A stretch of 64,000 nt of DNA from Streptomyces sp. NBC_01233 (GTDB lineage Bacteria > Actinomycetota > Actinomycetes > Streptomycetales > Streptomycetaceae). Of this stretch, positions 42,531 through 52,629 are shown piece by piece. The DNA is taken from assembly GCF_035989305.1 (NCBI RefSeq), contig NZ_CP108514.1, forward strand, positions 8,288,501 to 8,352,500, in the 5' to 3' direction. The notes beneath the pieces are model-generated. The model was not told the DNA's origin. It did no database searches and saw only the letters and a list, made by a program, of their open reading frames with translations. Both the position numbers and the translations under genes were made by a program. Each line of letters opens with the position of its first letter. Within the stretch, counting starts at the first letter, position 1.

Positions 42531-43892
42531 ATGGAGGAGTCCAGGGAGGACCACGACGACGGAAGTGTTGCCCGGGTCGCGGCGATCGACATCGCCAAGG
42601 CGTCCGGGATGGTGTGTCTGCGCGTCCCGCACGACACCATTGAAGGCCGGCGCGTCCAGCAGGTCTGGACGGTCGCGTCCACCACGAACGCGATCCTCGA
42701 GCTCGGCGACCGGCTGGTCTGCCAGGGTGTCCAGCGGGTGGTGATGGAGGCGACGGGCTCGTACTGGCGGCCCTTCTTCTACCTCTTGGAGGCCCGTGGC
42801 CTGGAATGTTGGCTGGTCAACGCCCGCGATGTGAAGAACGTCCCGGGCCGGCCGAAGACCGACAAGCTGGACGCGGTCTGGCTGGCCAAGCTCGCCGAAC
42901 GCGGCATGGTCCGCGCTTCGTTCGTACCGCCCAAGCCGGTCCGGCAGCTACGGGACCTCACCCGCACCCGCACGGTCTTCATCCAGGAACGCACCCGGCA
43001 CAAGCACCGGGTGGACAAGGCCCTGCAGGACGCGCAGATCAAGCTGTCCGACGTTGTCTCGGACCTCTTCGGCCTCTCCGGCCGGGCCATGCTCGACGTC
43101 CTGGCCGCCGGTGAACGCAACCCCCGAGCTCTGGCGGATCTCGCCAAGGGGAGCCTGGTGAAGAAGAAGCCGGCCCTGGCCGAGGCACTCACCGGGCAGT
43201 TCGAAGAACATCACGGCCGCCTGCTGGGAGTGTTGCTGGGCACCATCGACCACCTCACCGCGCAGGTCCGGGAACTCGACCGGCTGATCGCCGACCTCAT
43301 GGAACAGACCAGGGCCCCGCACGACGGCACCGGAACCGGACCGCCCCGCACAGACGACACCAGCACGTCGTCAGCCCGTGACGCTGTGACCGCGCGGGAA
43401 CTGGCCGAGCGTCTGGACGCGGTCCCCGGCATCGGACCGGCCACCGCCCAGATCATCCTCGCCGAGATCGGCTTGGACATGAGCCGCTTCCCCACCCCCG
43501 AGCACCTGGTCTCCTGGGCGAAGCTGTGCCCCCGCACGATCCAGTCCGGAGCGAAGAACACCACCGGCCCAGCCGGCAAAGGCAACCCCTGGCTCAAGGG
43601 CGCCCTCGGCGAGGCCGCCAACGCCGCCGCCCGCACCGACACCTTCCTCGGCGCCCGCTACCGCAGGATCGTCAAACGCCGCGGCCACGCCAAAGCCCTC
43701 GTCGCCGTCGCCCGCTCGATACTCGTCATCACCTGGCACCTGATCAACGACCCCGACGCCCGCTACCAGGAACTCGGCGCCGACTGGCACCAGCGACATC
43801 TCAACCCCGCCCGCAAGACCCGCGACCTCGTCCGCCAGCTCCAGGCCCTCGGCCACCAGGTCACCCTCGCCGCCCCCACTACTGCGGCCTGA
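42531..43892 (+). CDS. IS110-family transposase (second, unrelated copy)
   Basis: 453 residues from ATG 42531, preceded by GGGGAGGAAG. DEDD domain: RVAAIDIAKASGMVCLRVP, RVVMEATGSYWRPFFYLLE, VNARDVKNVPGRPKTDKLDA with the later acidic residues. C-terminal Tnp domain: LDAVPGIGPATAQIILAEIG, then WAKLCPRTIQSGAKNTTGPA with the Ser, and RRGHAKALVAVARSIL. It is longer than and clearly different from the copy at 32420, so the two elements arrived independently. A GTCCGT/ACGGAC dyad follows the gene. Looks intact. Confidence 0.9.
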   Translation: MEESREDHDDGSVARVAAIDIAKASGMVCLRVPHDTIEGRRVQQVWTVASTTNAILELGDRLVCQGVQRVVMEATGSYWRPFFYLLEARGLECWLVNARDVKNVPGRPKTDKLDAVWLAKLAERGMVRASFVPPKPVRQLRDLTRTRTVFIQERTRHKHRVDKALQDAQIKLSDVVSDLFGLSGRAMLDVLAAGERNPRALADLAKGSLVKKKPALAEALTGQFEEHHGRLLGVLLGTIDHLTAQVRELDRLIADLMEQTRAPHDGTGTGPPRTDDTSTSSARDAVTARELAERLDAVPGIGPATAQIILAEIGLDMSRFPTPEHLVSWAKLCPRTIQSGAKNTTGPAGKGNPWLKGALGEAANAAARTDTFLGARYRRIVKRRGHAKALVAVARSILVITWHLINDPDARYQELGADWHQRHLNPARKTRDLVRQLQALGHQVTLAAPTTAA

Positions 43893-43950
43893 CCGCACTC
43901 CTCGTTCCCGACGTCCGTCCCGCTCCGCGGAACGGACGCTGCCGCCTGCC

Positions 43951-44568
43951 CGGCTGAGGTTCGATTTTCCGTTCAGCAAGGAAGAGGCCCTGCGTCTTGC
44001 CTTGTGGGTGACTGCGCACGCCGATGCACTGCCCGAATCCGTTCCGCTTTCCGGGATCACCGATCTCTCGGCGGACGAGTTGATCGACAGTCTCATTCAG
44101 GTGTGGGGTTGGAAGATGGGCAGCGCGAAGTCCCGCGAGGCGCGCTCCCACCTGTGGGTCCCTGCGGCTCTGGGTGACTTCAACGGCCCGGTGCAGGCGC
44201 GAGATGTAGTGATGTTTCTCGCAACAGCAGCCAAGAACTCTGAGCAGTACAACGACACGGTGGACGACCGTGTGCTCGTCCCCACTGCCATGCGCAAGGC
44301 TTTGCTGGAGTGCAGCAGGAACAAGATTATTTCAGTGGGGGAGGAGAACAAGGAGATCGGTCGGCTGCTGGTGCACATGCAGGGGCTCGGCCACCCTGTC
44401 CTGGTTCCGTTCGAGCTCGAGCAGGTCGAGTTGACTGTGGCGGATGCGGACCTGCTGATTGAATCCGGGGTCTTCAGTAAGGGGGCCGACGGGCGCTACT
44501 GGGTGCCGGAGATCTATCGACATGGTCTTGGGTTCAACAGTGAGCGCCGCGCACGGGTGCTCTGGTAG
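43951..44568 (+). pseudogene. 3' fragment of a Sll1717-family P-loop ATPase gene
   Basis: About 205 codons, open from near the IS110 right end to the stop at 44566-44568: RLRFDFPFSKEEALRLALWV, DELIDSLIQVWGWKMGSAKS and LWVPAALGDFNGPVQARDVV (residues before FLATAAK), ending PEIYRHGLGFNSERRARVL. These blocks match my recollection of the C-terminal part of Sll1717-type P-loop ATPases. The Walker motifs and the start are missing, so the gene is truncated and not expressed as a whole. The composition is less GC-rich than its neighbours, which suggests transfer. Confidence 0.6.
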
Positions 44569-44593
44569 CAGGCCGCAGCCTCAGGCACTGGCG

Positions 44594-44626
44594 AAGGGGC
44601 GCAGGTTCGAATCCTGTCGTCGCGAG
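44594..44626 (+). repeat. Right tRNA-3'-end-like attachment-site repeat (att)
   Basis: Same orientation as the copy at 29564: AAGGGG, then CGCAGGTTCGAATCCTGTCG and TCGCGAG. It differs by one missing T, one A/G change and the acceptor end. No complete tRNA cloverleaf could be built from the bases upstream. The opposite strand reads TASDLRLFRLATTGFEPAP here, parallel to TASDLRFRMVGTTGSEPAT at the left copy, so the flanks are homologous too. Confidence 0.6.
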
Positions 44627-44837
44627 TCGAAAGAGTCGTAGATCAGAGGCCGTAGAGGAATCATCCGATACGGCCTCGAGATCGCTTTGGGATCCCGCGG
44701 GGCCGATCGGGGGTCGCGGCGGTCGGAGCGGCTCGGGCGGTGGTGAATGCCGTGGTCGGTGGCGGCGGGCGAGGCGCGCGGAGCGCCATGGTGTGCGGAG
44801 ACATTGCGGCGCCGAGCTTGCTGTTGGACTCGCGAAG

Positions 44838-44990
44838 CAGCCGCACGACCTTCGGCACGCCGGCATCTCGTTCTGGCTCCACTCGGGAGTCGACCCCGCG
44901 GAGTGTGCGCGGCGGGGCGGGCCAGAGCATCCACGTCCTGATGGCGTGCAGGAGAAGGCGAACCGCCTGATCGAGCAGTCCATGGACTAG
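44838..44990 (+). pseudogene. C-terminal relic of a second tyrosine integrase
   Basis: KQPHDLRHAGISFWLHSGVDPAECARR contains the HDLRH box of tyrosine recombinases (quoted in parts as the family pattern). A neighbouring frame holds AGQSIHVL, and a return to the first frame gives DGVQEKANRLIEQSMD then a stop. The catalytic Tyr region between them is lost. It belongs to a different integrase from the relic at 29.6-30.7 kb, which is on the other strand. Confidence 0.65.
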
Positions 44991-45189
44991 TGGAACCGTG
45001 TCAGCCAGGGCGTCCCACCCGTGCGGTGAGGGGAGTTTGGTCCGTGACTGGTCCGGAAGAGTCGGCCGGGATCGGGAGATGGGTGGGAGGAACTGGGAGG
45101 AACGGTGTCAACCGTGAATCGCTTGAAGCGGGTCGAGCTGACGGCACCTGCCAGGCAAAAGCCCAGGTCAAGTGCCGTTTCTCGTGGGT
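44991..45189. other. Spacer beyond the right island end, with 19-base repeat
   Basis: No gene seen. TGGTCCGTGACTGGTCCGG at 45038-45056 is an exact copy of 36961-36979. The sequence just after an integrase C-terminus often carries such conserved element-end DNA. Confidence 0.4.
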
Positions 45190-46713
45190 TTAGAAGAGCC
45201 CGAGGCGCTTGGGCGAGTACGAGACCAGGAGGTTCTTCGTCTGCTGGTAGTGCTCCAGCATCATCTTGTGGGTTTCGCGTCCGATGCCGGACTGCTTGTA
45301 GCCGCCGAAGGCAGCGTGCGCCGGGTAGGCGTGGTAGCAGTTCGTCCAGACCCGGCCCGCCTGGATCGCGCGGCCCGCGCGGTAGGCCGTGTTGATGTCG
45401 CGGGTCCAGACGCCCGCGCCCAGGCCGTACGCCGTGTCGTTGGCGATCCGCACGGCGTCGTCGAAGTCCTGGAAGGAGGTCACCGACACCACCGGGCCGA
45501 AGATCTCCTCCTGGAAGATCCGCATGCGGTTGTCGCCCTCGAAGATGGTCGGCTGGACGTAGTAGCCGCCGGCCAGGTCGCCGCCGTGGTCGATGAGGCC
45601 GCCGCCCGTGAGGATCTTCGCGCCCTCCTGCTGGCCGATCTCCACGTACGACAGGACCTTCTTCAGCTGCTCCTCCGAGGCCTGCGCGCCGATCATCGTG
45701 TCCGTGTCCAAGGGGTGCCCCGGCACGATCAGTTCGGTGCGGGCCACGGCCGCATCGAGGAAGTCCCCGTACCGGCCCCGCTCGATCAGGGCCCGCGACG
45801 GGCTCGTGCACACCTCGCCCTGATTGAGCGCGAACATGGCGAAGCCCTCCAGGGCCTTGTCGCGCAGGTCGTCGTCCGTCGACCAGATGTCGTCGAAGAA
45901 GAGGTTGGGGCTCTTGCCGCCGAGTTCCAGGGTCACCGGCTTCAGGTGCTCGGCCGCGTACCGCATGATCAGCCGCCCCGTCGCGGTCTCCCCGGTGAAC
46001 GCGATCTTCGCCACGCGCGGGCTGGACGCGAGCGGCTTGCCGGCCTCCTCGCCGAAGCCGTTGACGATGTTCACCACGCCCGCCGGCAGCAGGTCGGACA
46101 CCAGGCTCAGCCAGTAGTGGACCGACGCCGGCGTCTGTTCGGCCGGCTTCAGCACCACCGTGTTCCCGGCCGCCAGCGCCGGGGCCAGCTTCCACACCGC
46201 CATCAGGATCGGGAAGTTCCACGGGATGATCTGGCCGACCACGCCCAGCGGCTCGTGGAAGTGGTAGGCGACCGTGTCCTCGTCGATCTGGCTGAGCGCC
46301 CCCTCCTGCGCGCGCAGCGCCCCCGCGAAGTAGCGGAACTGGTCGATCGCGAGGGGGATGTCGGCGGCCAGCGTCTCGCGGATCGGCTTGCCGTTCTCCC
46401 AGCTCTCGGCGAGGGCGAGGGACTCCAGGTTCTGCTCCATCCGGTCCGCGATCCGCAGCAGGATCGTCGACCGCTCGGTGATGGAGGTGCGCCCCCAGGC
46501 GGGCGCGGCCGCGTGGGCCGCGTCCAGCGCCCGCTCCACGTCCTCGGCGCCGCCGCGCGCGACCTCGGTGAAGGGCTGCCCGTTGACGGGGGAGGGGTCG
46601 TCGAAGTAGCGGCCGAGGGCGGGCTCGACGTACTCGCCGCCGATGAAGTGGCCGTAGCGGGATGCGTACGACATCAGCGCCCCCTCGGTACCGGGCGCAG
46701 CGTAACGGGCCAT
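45190..46713 (-). CDS. NAD(P)-dependent aldehyde dehydrogenase
   Basis: 507 residues from ATG 46713 with an ideal GGGGAGG site. ALDH superfamily, close to the acetaldehyde dehydrogenase (ExaC/AldB) type: [34 protein letters not shown] with the catalytic Glu, [14 protein letters not shown] with the catalytic Cys, and [13 protein letters not shown]. Cytoplasmic tetramer, oxidising short aldehydes to acids. A GAF/HTH regulator gene lies 55 bases upstream on the same strand, as often seen for alcohol-inducible aldehyde dehydrogenases. Confidence 0.93.
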   Translation of the reverse strand: MARYAAPGTEGALMSYASRYGHFIGGEYVEPALGRYFDDPSPVNGQPFTEVARGGAEDVERALDAAHAAAPAWGRTSITERSTILLRIADRMEQNLESLALAESWENGKPIRETLAADIPLAIDQFRYFAGALRAQEGALSQIDEDTVAYHFHEPLGVVGQIIPWNFPILMAVWKLAPALAAGNTVVLKPAEQTPASVHYWLSLVSDLLPAGVVNIVNGFGEEAGKPLASSPRVAKIAFTGETATGRLIMRYAAEHLKPVTLELGGKSPNLFFDDIWSTDDDLRDKALEGFAMFALNQGEVCTSPSRALIERGRYGDFLDAAVARTELIVPGHPLDTDTMIGAQASEEQLKKVLSYVEIGQQEGAKILTGGGLIDHGGDLAGGYYVQPTIFEGDNRMRIFQEEIFGPVVSVTSFQDFDDAVRIANDTAYGLGAGVWTRDINTAYRAGRAIQAGRVWTNCYHAYPAHAAFGGYKQSGIGRETHKMMLEHYQQTKNLLVSYSPKRLGLF

Positions 46714-46768
46714 GGTGTCCTCCCCTTTGGCGGGCGCCGCCCACCGTCGGACGGCGCTCGGGTGGAGG

Positions 46769-48091
46769 CTAGGAGCGGGCAGGTTGCGGATACGTTGCAC
46801 GCCGCCCGCGATGCGGCGCCGCCGCCGCGCCGTCCCCCCGCGCACCGAGCTCACGGTCCAGGGCGCGTACGCGGGCCAGCGCGGCCGACCGGTCCGCGGG
46901 CGGCAGCGCCGCCGCCAGCGCCCGCCACGCCTCCGGGTCGTCCGCGCCCCACGGGCTGCACACCCAGTCGGTCAGCAGCCCGGCATCGGCCCGGGCGATC
47001 ACGGCGGCCCGAGCCTGGTCCTCGATCCGGCGGCGCAGCCGCACGATGCCGGGCGCCGTGGAGGCGGGCAGCAGCGGCCCCGGGTAGTGGTGGAGCGCCG
47101 CGGAGACCGCTCCGGCGGCCAACTGCCGGGTCAGCGCGGTGAAATCGGCGGCCAGCGGGCCGGCCGCGCGGTAGGGGCGCGAGAGCGGCGCCGCGGGGCC
47201 GAGCAGCGTGCGCAGCCGGGATATCTCGGCGCGCAACGTCACCGGTGACACCGACTCGTCCTCGTACAGGGCGATCGCCAGCTCCTCGCCCGACAAGCCC
47301 TCGGGATGGTGCGCGAGCAGGGCCATGATCTCGCTGTGCCGCCGGCCGAGCCGTACCCTGCGCCCGCTCGCGACCAGCAGCGCATGGTCCCGGCCGAGGG
47401 CCGACAAGGTGTTCCCGGCGGCCGGCGGGCCGGGGGCGAGCAACGTCAGCTGGGCCTCCGCCGCCCGGGCGACCGCCTGCACGAAGGCGAGGGAGTGGGG
47501 GTGGGCGAGGCCGTCGCCGCCGGTGATGTCCACCGCGCCCAGCACGCTGCCCGTCCGCGGATCCCGCACCGGGGCCGCCGCGCAGGTCCACGGGTGCACC
47601 CGGCGGCTGAAGTGCTCGGCCCCGAAGACCTGTACCGGCTCGCCCACCGCGACCGCCGTACCGGGCGCATTGGTGCCCATCGCCGTCTCCGCCCAGCGCG
47701 CACCCGGCACGAAACCGAGCCGCTCCGCCCGCCGCAGCGTTGCCGGTTCGCCCTCCACCCACAGCAGGCTGCCCCGCGCGTCGCACACCGCCAGCAGATG
47801 CGCCCCGTGCGCGGCGAACGCCCCGACGAGGTCCCGGAACAGCGGCATCGCCCGGGCCAGCGGGTGCTCCTCGCGGTACGACCGCAGCTCCGCCTCCGCA
47901 AGCTCCACCCGGGGTGCGCACTCCGGGCTGAGCCGGGCCCGCGCGCACCGGCGCCAGGACCGCGCGATGACCGCCCGGACCGGCGCCTCGACCCGGCCGT
48001 CCCGCGTGAACGCGGCGTGCGCCCGCCGCAGTTCGCGCGTGCGCGCCGCCGGATCGGCTCCGCCCGGCAGTGCCACCGACGGATCGTCCAT
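46769..48091 (-). CDS. GAF-domain transcriptional regulator (AcoR-type sensor without AAA domain)
   Basis: 440 residues from ATG 48091 (GGGAGGTGAC ahead). Residues ~45-220 resemble the sensor part of AcoR-type activators: [69 protein letters not shown] and [18 protein letters not shown]. There is no sigma-54 ATPase domain; a winged-helix-like region follows (~255-320: [20 protein letters not shown] and [14 protein letters not shown]). It probably activates the aldehyde dehydrogenase gene in response to an alcohol or aldehyde signal. Confidence 0.85.
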   Translation of the reverse strand: MDDPSVALPGGADPAARTRELRRAHAAFTRDGRVEAPVRAVIARSWRRCARARLSPECAPRVELAEAELRSYREEHPLARAMPLFRDLVGAFAAHGAHLLAVCDARGSLLWVEGEPATLRRAERLGFVPGARWAETAMGTNAPGTAVAVGEPVQVFGAEHFSRRVHPWTCAAAPVRDPRTGSVLGAVDITGGDGLAHPHSLAFVQAVARAAEAQLTLLAPGPPAAGNTLSALGRDHALLVASGRRVRLGRRHSEIMALLAHHPEGLSGEELAIALYEDESVSPVTLRAEISRLRTLLGPAAPLSRPYRAAGPLAADFTALTRQLAAGAVSAALHHYPGPLLPASTAPGIVRLRRRIEDQARAAVIARADAGLLTDWVCSPWGADDPEAWRALAAALPPADRSAALARVRALDRELGARGDGAAAAPHRGRRATYPQPARS

Positions 48092-48255
48092 GTCACCTCC
48101 CGCGTGCCGCGGTACCCGGAGCGCTCCATCGTCGTCCCGGCACGGGGCCCCGGCAAGCCGTACGTCGGCCACTGCTTCCGCGCTACGTCGGCCACGGCGC
48201 CCGGGCCGGTCCGGCCACTGATCCCGCGCCACGTCGGCCGGTTCGCACCGGAACC

Positions 48256-49572
48256 TCACCCGGCGGGACGGGCCTCCAGCGCCGAGGCCGGGTCCGGCGC
48301 CGCCGGGCCCGCCGGGATCCACCGGTCCCCCTCGCGGCGGTACGGCCACCAGCGCCCTTCCCGGCCCAGCCGGAGCTGGCGGCCGGAGCCCGCCTCCGTC
48401 CAGCGGGCGCGGACCCGGCGGAGCACCGGAGCCTCCTCGTCCGCCCAGGCCGCGGCCAGGGCCGCCCGGGCACGGGCCAGCGTCGTCCGGTCCGGCGTCC
48501 AGTCGTCCTCCAGCGCCGCCAGGCCCGGGGCCGCACCGAAGCCCCAGGCGCGTACGGCCAGTTCCATGTCCGCCCGGCTGCGTCCGGTAGCCGCGGTCAG
48601 GCGGGAGCGGACCCGGAAGTCATCGGCCTCGGCCGTGAGTCGTACGGCGTCTTCGGCAACCGTGAGCGGGGCCGGCGCGGTGCGGTCGGCGTGGCCCGGA
48701 GCCACCGCCTCCGCCAGCAGCCGGAACGCCTCGGTCGCGGCCGCCTGCGCCAGGAACTCCACCGCGTCCACATCGAGTTCCGGTTCCGCCTCGCCCTCGG
48801 TGTCCAGCGTCGGCGGCTGCCCCGGCGCGTCCGGCAGCCGCGGCTGCGGTGGCAGCGGCGGCAGCGGGCGCGCCGCGTACGCCTGCGCCGCCGGGACACC
48901 GGCGTCGGCGGGTGGCACCGGCGGGGCCTGCGCGCCCGCCGTGCTGCGCTCCTCCAGTTCGCCCACCAGGTCGCGCTCGCCGCGCCCGCGCAGGAGCAGC
49001 AGCACGAAGGGGTCCTGGTCCAGCAGCCGGGCCCCCTGGTAGCAGAGCGCGGCCGTGTGCGGGCAGTGGTCCCACTCGCCGCAGTCGCAGCGCGGATCCA
49101 GGTCCCCGATGCCGGGCAGCAGTTCCACCCCGGCGGCCGCTGCGTCCTCGGCCAGCTCCGGCGGCACCTCCCGGTCCAGCAGCGCCGCGATGTACCCCGA
49201 CTCCGCGGCCGCCAGACCCAGCAGCCGGTCCCATTCCGCTTCCGTGAACTCCTGCACCAGTACGTCCGTCCGGTGCGCCGTGCCGTCCCGGTCGCGCACC
49301 ACCGCGGTGAGCCGGCCGGGGCGCACCGAGACCGCGCCCACCGCACCCGAGCGCGCGTACCGGCGGCCCTGCCTGACCTGTTCCCCGTCCAGTGCGCTGT
49401 CCTCCAGGGCGCGCAGCCAGGCGTGGCCCCACCAGGTGCGGGCGAAGGCGCGGCCGGGGGCGGGCGGGAGCGCCGGGAACGTCTTCTCGTGCTTCTCGTG
49501 CTGCCCGTGCTGCCCGTGCTGCCCGCGCTTCTCGTGCTTGTGGTGTTTGCCGTGCGGGTCGTGGGTGTCCAT
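48256..49572 (-). CDS. SWIM zinc-finger protein with His-rich N-terminal tail
   Basis: 438 residues, ATG with GGGGAG. The first ~30 residues are a His/Lys/Gly repeat (HGKHHKHEKRGQHGQHGQHE), followed by a conserved FARTWWGHAWLRALEDSALD start. The SWIM motif is CDCGEWDHCPHTAAL (~163-177; C-x-C-xn-C-x-H). The C-terminal half is Ala/Arg-rich with a final GREGRWWPYRREGDRWIPAG block. SWIM proteins encoded next to SNF2 helicases are thought to act with them on DNA. The gene begins 3 bases after the helicase stop. Confidence 0.88.
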   Translation of the reverse strand: MDTHDPHGKHHKHEKRGQHGQHGQHEKHEKTFPALPPAPGRAFARTWWGHAWLRALEDSALDGEQVRQGRRYARSGAVGAVSVRPGRLTAVVRDRDGTAHRTDVLVQEFTEAEWDRLLGLAAAESGYIAALLDREVPPELAEDAAAAGVELLPGIGDLDPRCDCGEWDHCPHTAALCYQGARLLDQDPFVLLLLRGRGERDLVGELEERSTAGAQAPPVPPADAGVPAAQAYAARPLPPLPPQPRLPDAPGQPPTLDTEGEAEPELDVDAVEFLAQAAATEAFRLLAEAVAPGHADRTAPAPLTVAEDAVRLTAEADDFRVRSRLTAATGRSRADMELAVRAWGFGAAPGLAALEDDWTPDRTTLARARAALAAAWADEEAPVLRRVRARWTEAGSGRQLRLGREGRWWPYRREGDRWIPAGPAAPDPASALEARPAG

Positions 49573-49575
49573 CGC

Positions 49576-52500
49576 TCACTCCCCTTGGGGCGCGCGGAGC
49601 GCCACGAGTTCGGCCAGTTCGGCATCGGTCAGTTCGGTCAGCGCGCCCTCGCAGCCCGCGAGCACGGCGTCGGCCAGCGCGCGTTTGCGCTCCAGGAGCC
49701 GGGCGATGCGGTCCTCCACGGTGCCTTCGGCGATGATCCGGTGGACCTGTACGGGCTGGGTCTGGCCGATGCGGTAGGCGCGGTCGGTGGCCTGTTCCTC
49801 GACGGCCGGGTTCCACCAGCGGTCGAAGTGGACGACGTGGCCGGCTCGGGTGAGGTTCAGGCCCGTGCCCGCCGCCTTCAGGGACAGCAGGAAGACGGGG
49901 ACCTCGCCCGCCTGGAAACGGTCGACGAGCTCCTCCCGGCGCGGCACCGGAGTCCCCCCGTGCAGCAGCTGCGAGGCGATCCCGCGGCCGGCGAGGTGCT
50001 TCTCCAGGATCCTGGCCATCGCCACGTACTGGGTGAAGACCAGCACCGCGCCGCCCTCGGCCAGGATCGTGTCGAGGAGTTCGTCGAGGAGCTCCAGCTT
50101 GCCGGAGCGGGTGCCGCCGGCGGTTCCCCGGTTGCCGTGCTCCCCCGGACCGTGCTCGCCCAGGAATTGGGCCGGGTGGTTGCAGATCTGTTTGAGGGAG
50201 GTCAGCAGTTTGACCACCAGACCGCGCCGCTCCATCCCGTCCGCCTCCGAGATCGCGGCGAGGGTCTCGCGCACGACGGCCTCGTAGAGCGCGGTCTGTT
50301 CGCGGCTGAGGGCGACGGTGTGGTCGGTCTCCGTCTTGGGCGGCAGCTCGGGCGCGATGCCGGGGTCGGACTTCTTGCGCCGCAGCAGGAACGGCCGTAC
50401 GAGCGCGGACAGCCGGGCCGCCGCCTGCGGGTCGCGGCCGCTCTCGACGGGTTCGGCGTAACGGGAGCGGAAGGTGCCGAGGCGGCCGAGGAGCCCGGGT
50501 GTGGTCCAGTCGAGGACGGCCCACAGTTCGGAGAGGTTGTTCTCGACGGGGGTGCCGGTCAGGGCCACGCGCGCCCGGGCCGGGAGGGTGCGCAGGGCCT
50601 TGGCGGTCGAGGAATGCGGGTTCTTGACGTGCTGGGCCTCGTCGGCCACGACCATGCCCCAGCCGATGACGGCGAGTTCGGGCGCGTCCACGCGCATCGT
50701 GCCGTACGTGGTGAGCACGAAGCCCCCGGCGGAACCGGTGAGGCCCGCGAGGCTGCGGCCGGGACCGTGGAAGCGGCATACGGGGGTGCCGGGCGCGAAT
50801 CTCTCGATCTCCCGCTGCCAGTTGCCCAGCAACGAGGCCGGGCACACCACGAGGGTGGGCCCGGCGGTGGCGGGGTCCTGCCGGTTGCGGTGCAGGTGGA
50901 GTGCGATGAGGGTGACGGTCTTGCCGAGGCCCATGTCGTCGGCGAGGCAGGCGCCGAGGCCGAGCGAGGTCATCCGGGCCAGCCAGCGCAGGCCGCGCAG
51001 CTGGTAGTCGCGCAGGGTGGCCCGCAGCTCGGGCGGTGCGGCGAGGTCGTCGGACGCCTGCGCATCAGCGGCCCGCAGGTCGCCGGTGAGTTGTGCCCGT
51101 AGCCGCTCCACCGCACCAGTGGCCTCTACGTCGACGCGCTTGCCGCCGATTTCCGCCGACCCGGTGAGTACGGCGGCCAGTGCGTCCGCGGCCGCCACGT
51201 CGAGGTCTTGGCGGGCGCGGGCCCGGCGGGCCTCGGCCGGGTCGATCAGGACCCACTGGTCGCGCAGCCGGACCAGGGGCCGCTTCGCCTCGGCCAGGCG
51301 GTCGAGCTCGGCGCGGGTGAGGTCGCCCTGGCCGCCGAGGGCGTGGCGCCAGCTGAAGGAGAGCAGGGCGCCGGGGGAGAGCAGACCGGAGGGGAGGCCG
51401 GGCCCCGCGGTGTCGGGGGAGCCCACGACGGCGCGGGTGCTCAGGCTGCGGGCGAGTCCGCGCGGCCAGTGCACCTGGACCCCGTCGGCGGCCAGCGCGG
51501 CGGCGGCTTCGCCGAGCAGCTCGGTGACCTCCTCGTCGGCGAGCTCGACGGAGTCCGGGACGGCCGCTCCCAGCAGCGGGGCGATCGGGGGCCACAGCCG
51601 GGCGGCGCGGCGCAGGGCGCGGAGGGCGTCCAGCCTGGCGCCGGGCGGGAAGGCGGCCGCGGCGGCTCCGGATCCGGCCCAGACGTCGGCGGCATCGGCG
51701 ACCAGGGCGGAGTCGCCCAGGCTGTGCATCTGGAGGACGGCGCGGAAGGAGGGCGCGCCGCCGGCGGGGGCCTGGCCGGGAGCTTCGTCGGGGGTTCGGC
51801 CGGGGCCGGGGCCGTGGTCGGGGCCGGGACGGTGGCCGTGGTCGGAGCCTTGGCCAGACGTTCTGCCACTGCCCTGGTCGAGGGCCTGGTCGAGGGTCGG
51901 GTCGAGCTCGATCCGCAGGGAGATCCGTACTCCGGCGTCGTGGCCGGCTGCCACCTTGGCCGCCCAGTCGCGCAGGTCGGGGTGGAGCCGGGGCGGCCGG
52001 GCTGCGAAGGCGGGCCCGCCGGCGGCCTCGGCAGCGGCGGGGGAGCGGGGCAGGGTGTCGGCGACGGCATCGAGGAAGGCGCGGAGCAGCGGCTCCGGGG
52101 TGGGCAGCCGGGGCGGCCCGTCCACGTCCAGCGGGACGCAGTGGGCGCCGGGCGGCATGGTGGCGGCCAGTTCCCGGACCTCGTCGAGGTCGGCGGCCTC
52201 CAGCGGGCCGATTCGCCAGGCGTCGTGGCCGGCGGGGCTCAGCCCGGGCAGGAGCCGGCCGTGGGCGGCGAACCGCAGGGCCAGCAGCGCGGCGGCGCCC
52301 CAGAACACCGCGCCGGAGGGGCCGGAGCCGCCGGTGTCGGCCTCCGCCTCGGCTGCCGCCGCAGCGGCGCGGGCGCGCGTGAGCAGGGGCAGGGCCTCGG
52401 CCACCGGCAGCACGAGCGCGGTCACGGGGGTCCGGCGCAGGTCGGGGGTGACGACCGTGACCTCCTCGACGCTGCCGGTGCCGGTGCCGGCACCGGCCTC

Positions 52501-52629
52501 AGCACCGGCGCGGGCGGCGTCGAGGAACTCCCCGTCCACCGGCCAGAGGGCGATCCGGCCGGTGCGGGCCGGCTCGCCGGGGAGGAAGACGGCGGAGCGG
52601 TGGAGGAGGCCGGAGATCTCGGAGCGCAC
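49576..52629 (-). CDS. SNF2-family DEAD/H-box helicase
   Basis: 1017 residues from GTG 52629 (GAGGA 5 bases ahead). The first ~520 residues are a variable Ala/Pro-rich region, including a Gly/Pro/Asp linker with HDAG.R and DQGSGRTSGQGSDHGHRPGP. The SNF2 core follows: DDMGLGKTVTLIALHLH (Walker A, ~563), MVVADEAQHVKNPHSSTAKA (DEAQ box, ~661), ALTGTPVENNLSELWAVLDW, then the helicase C part: LLSLKAAGTGLNLTRAGHVV and RAYRIGQTQPVQVHRII. An ATP-driven DNA translocase, paired with the SWIM protein downstream. Complete in length. Confidence 0.92.
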   Translation of the reverse strand: MRSEISGLLHRSAVFLPGEPARTGRIALWPVDGEFLDAARAGAEAGAGTGTGSVEEVTVVTPDLRRTPVTALVLPVAEALPLLTRARAAAAAAEAEADTGGSGPSGAVFWGAAALLALRFAAHGRLLPGLSPAGHDAWRIGPLEAADLDEVRELAATMPPGAHCVPLDVDGPPRLPTPEPLLRAFLDAVADTLPRSPAAAEAAGGPAFAARPPRLHPDLRDWAAKVAAGHDAGVRISLRIELDPTLDQALDQGSGRTSGQGSDHGHRPGPDHGPGPGRTPDEAPGQAPAGGAPSFRAVLQMHSLGDSALVADAADVWAGSGAAAAAFPPGARLDALRALRRAARLWPPIAPLLGAAVPDSVELADEEVTELLGEAAAALAADGVQVHWPRGLARSLSTRAVVGSPDTAGPGLPSGLLSPGALLSFSWRHALGGQGDLTRAELDRLAEAKRPLVRLRDQWVLIDPAEARRARARQDLDVAAADALAAVLTGSAEIGGKRVDVEATGAVERLRAQLTGDLRAADAQASDDLAAPPELRATLRDYQLRGLRWLARMTSLGLGACLADDMGLGKTVTLIALHLHRNRQDPATAGPTLVVCPASLLGNWQREIERFAPGTPVCRFHGPGRSLAGLTGSAGGFVLTTYGTMRVDAPELAVIGWGMVVADEAQHVKNPHSSTAKALRTLPARARVALTGTPVENNLSELWAVLDWTTPGLLGRLGTFRSRYAEPVESGRDPQAAARLSALVRPFLLRRKKSDPGIAPELPPKTETDHTVALSREQTALYEAVVRETLAAISEADGMERRGLVVKLLTSLKQICNHPAQFLGEHGPGEHGNRGTAGGTRSGKLELLDELLDTILAEGGAVLVFTQYVAMARILEKHLAGRGIASQLLHGGTPVPRREELVDRFQAGEVPVFLLSLKAAGTGLNLTRAGHVVHFDRWWNPAVEEQATDRAYRIGQTQPVQVHRIIAEGTVEDRIARLLERKRALADAVLAGCEGALTELTDAELAELVALRAPQGE

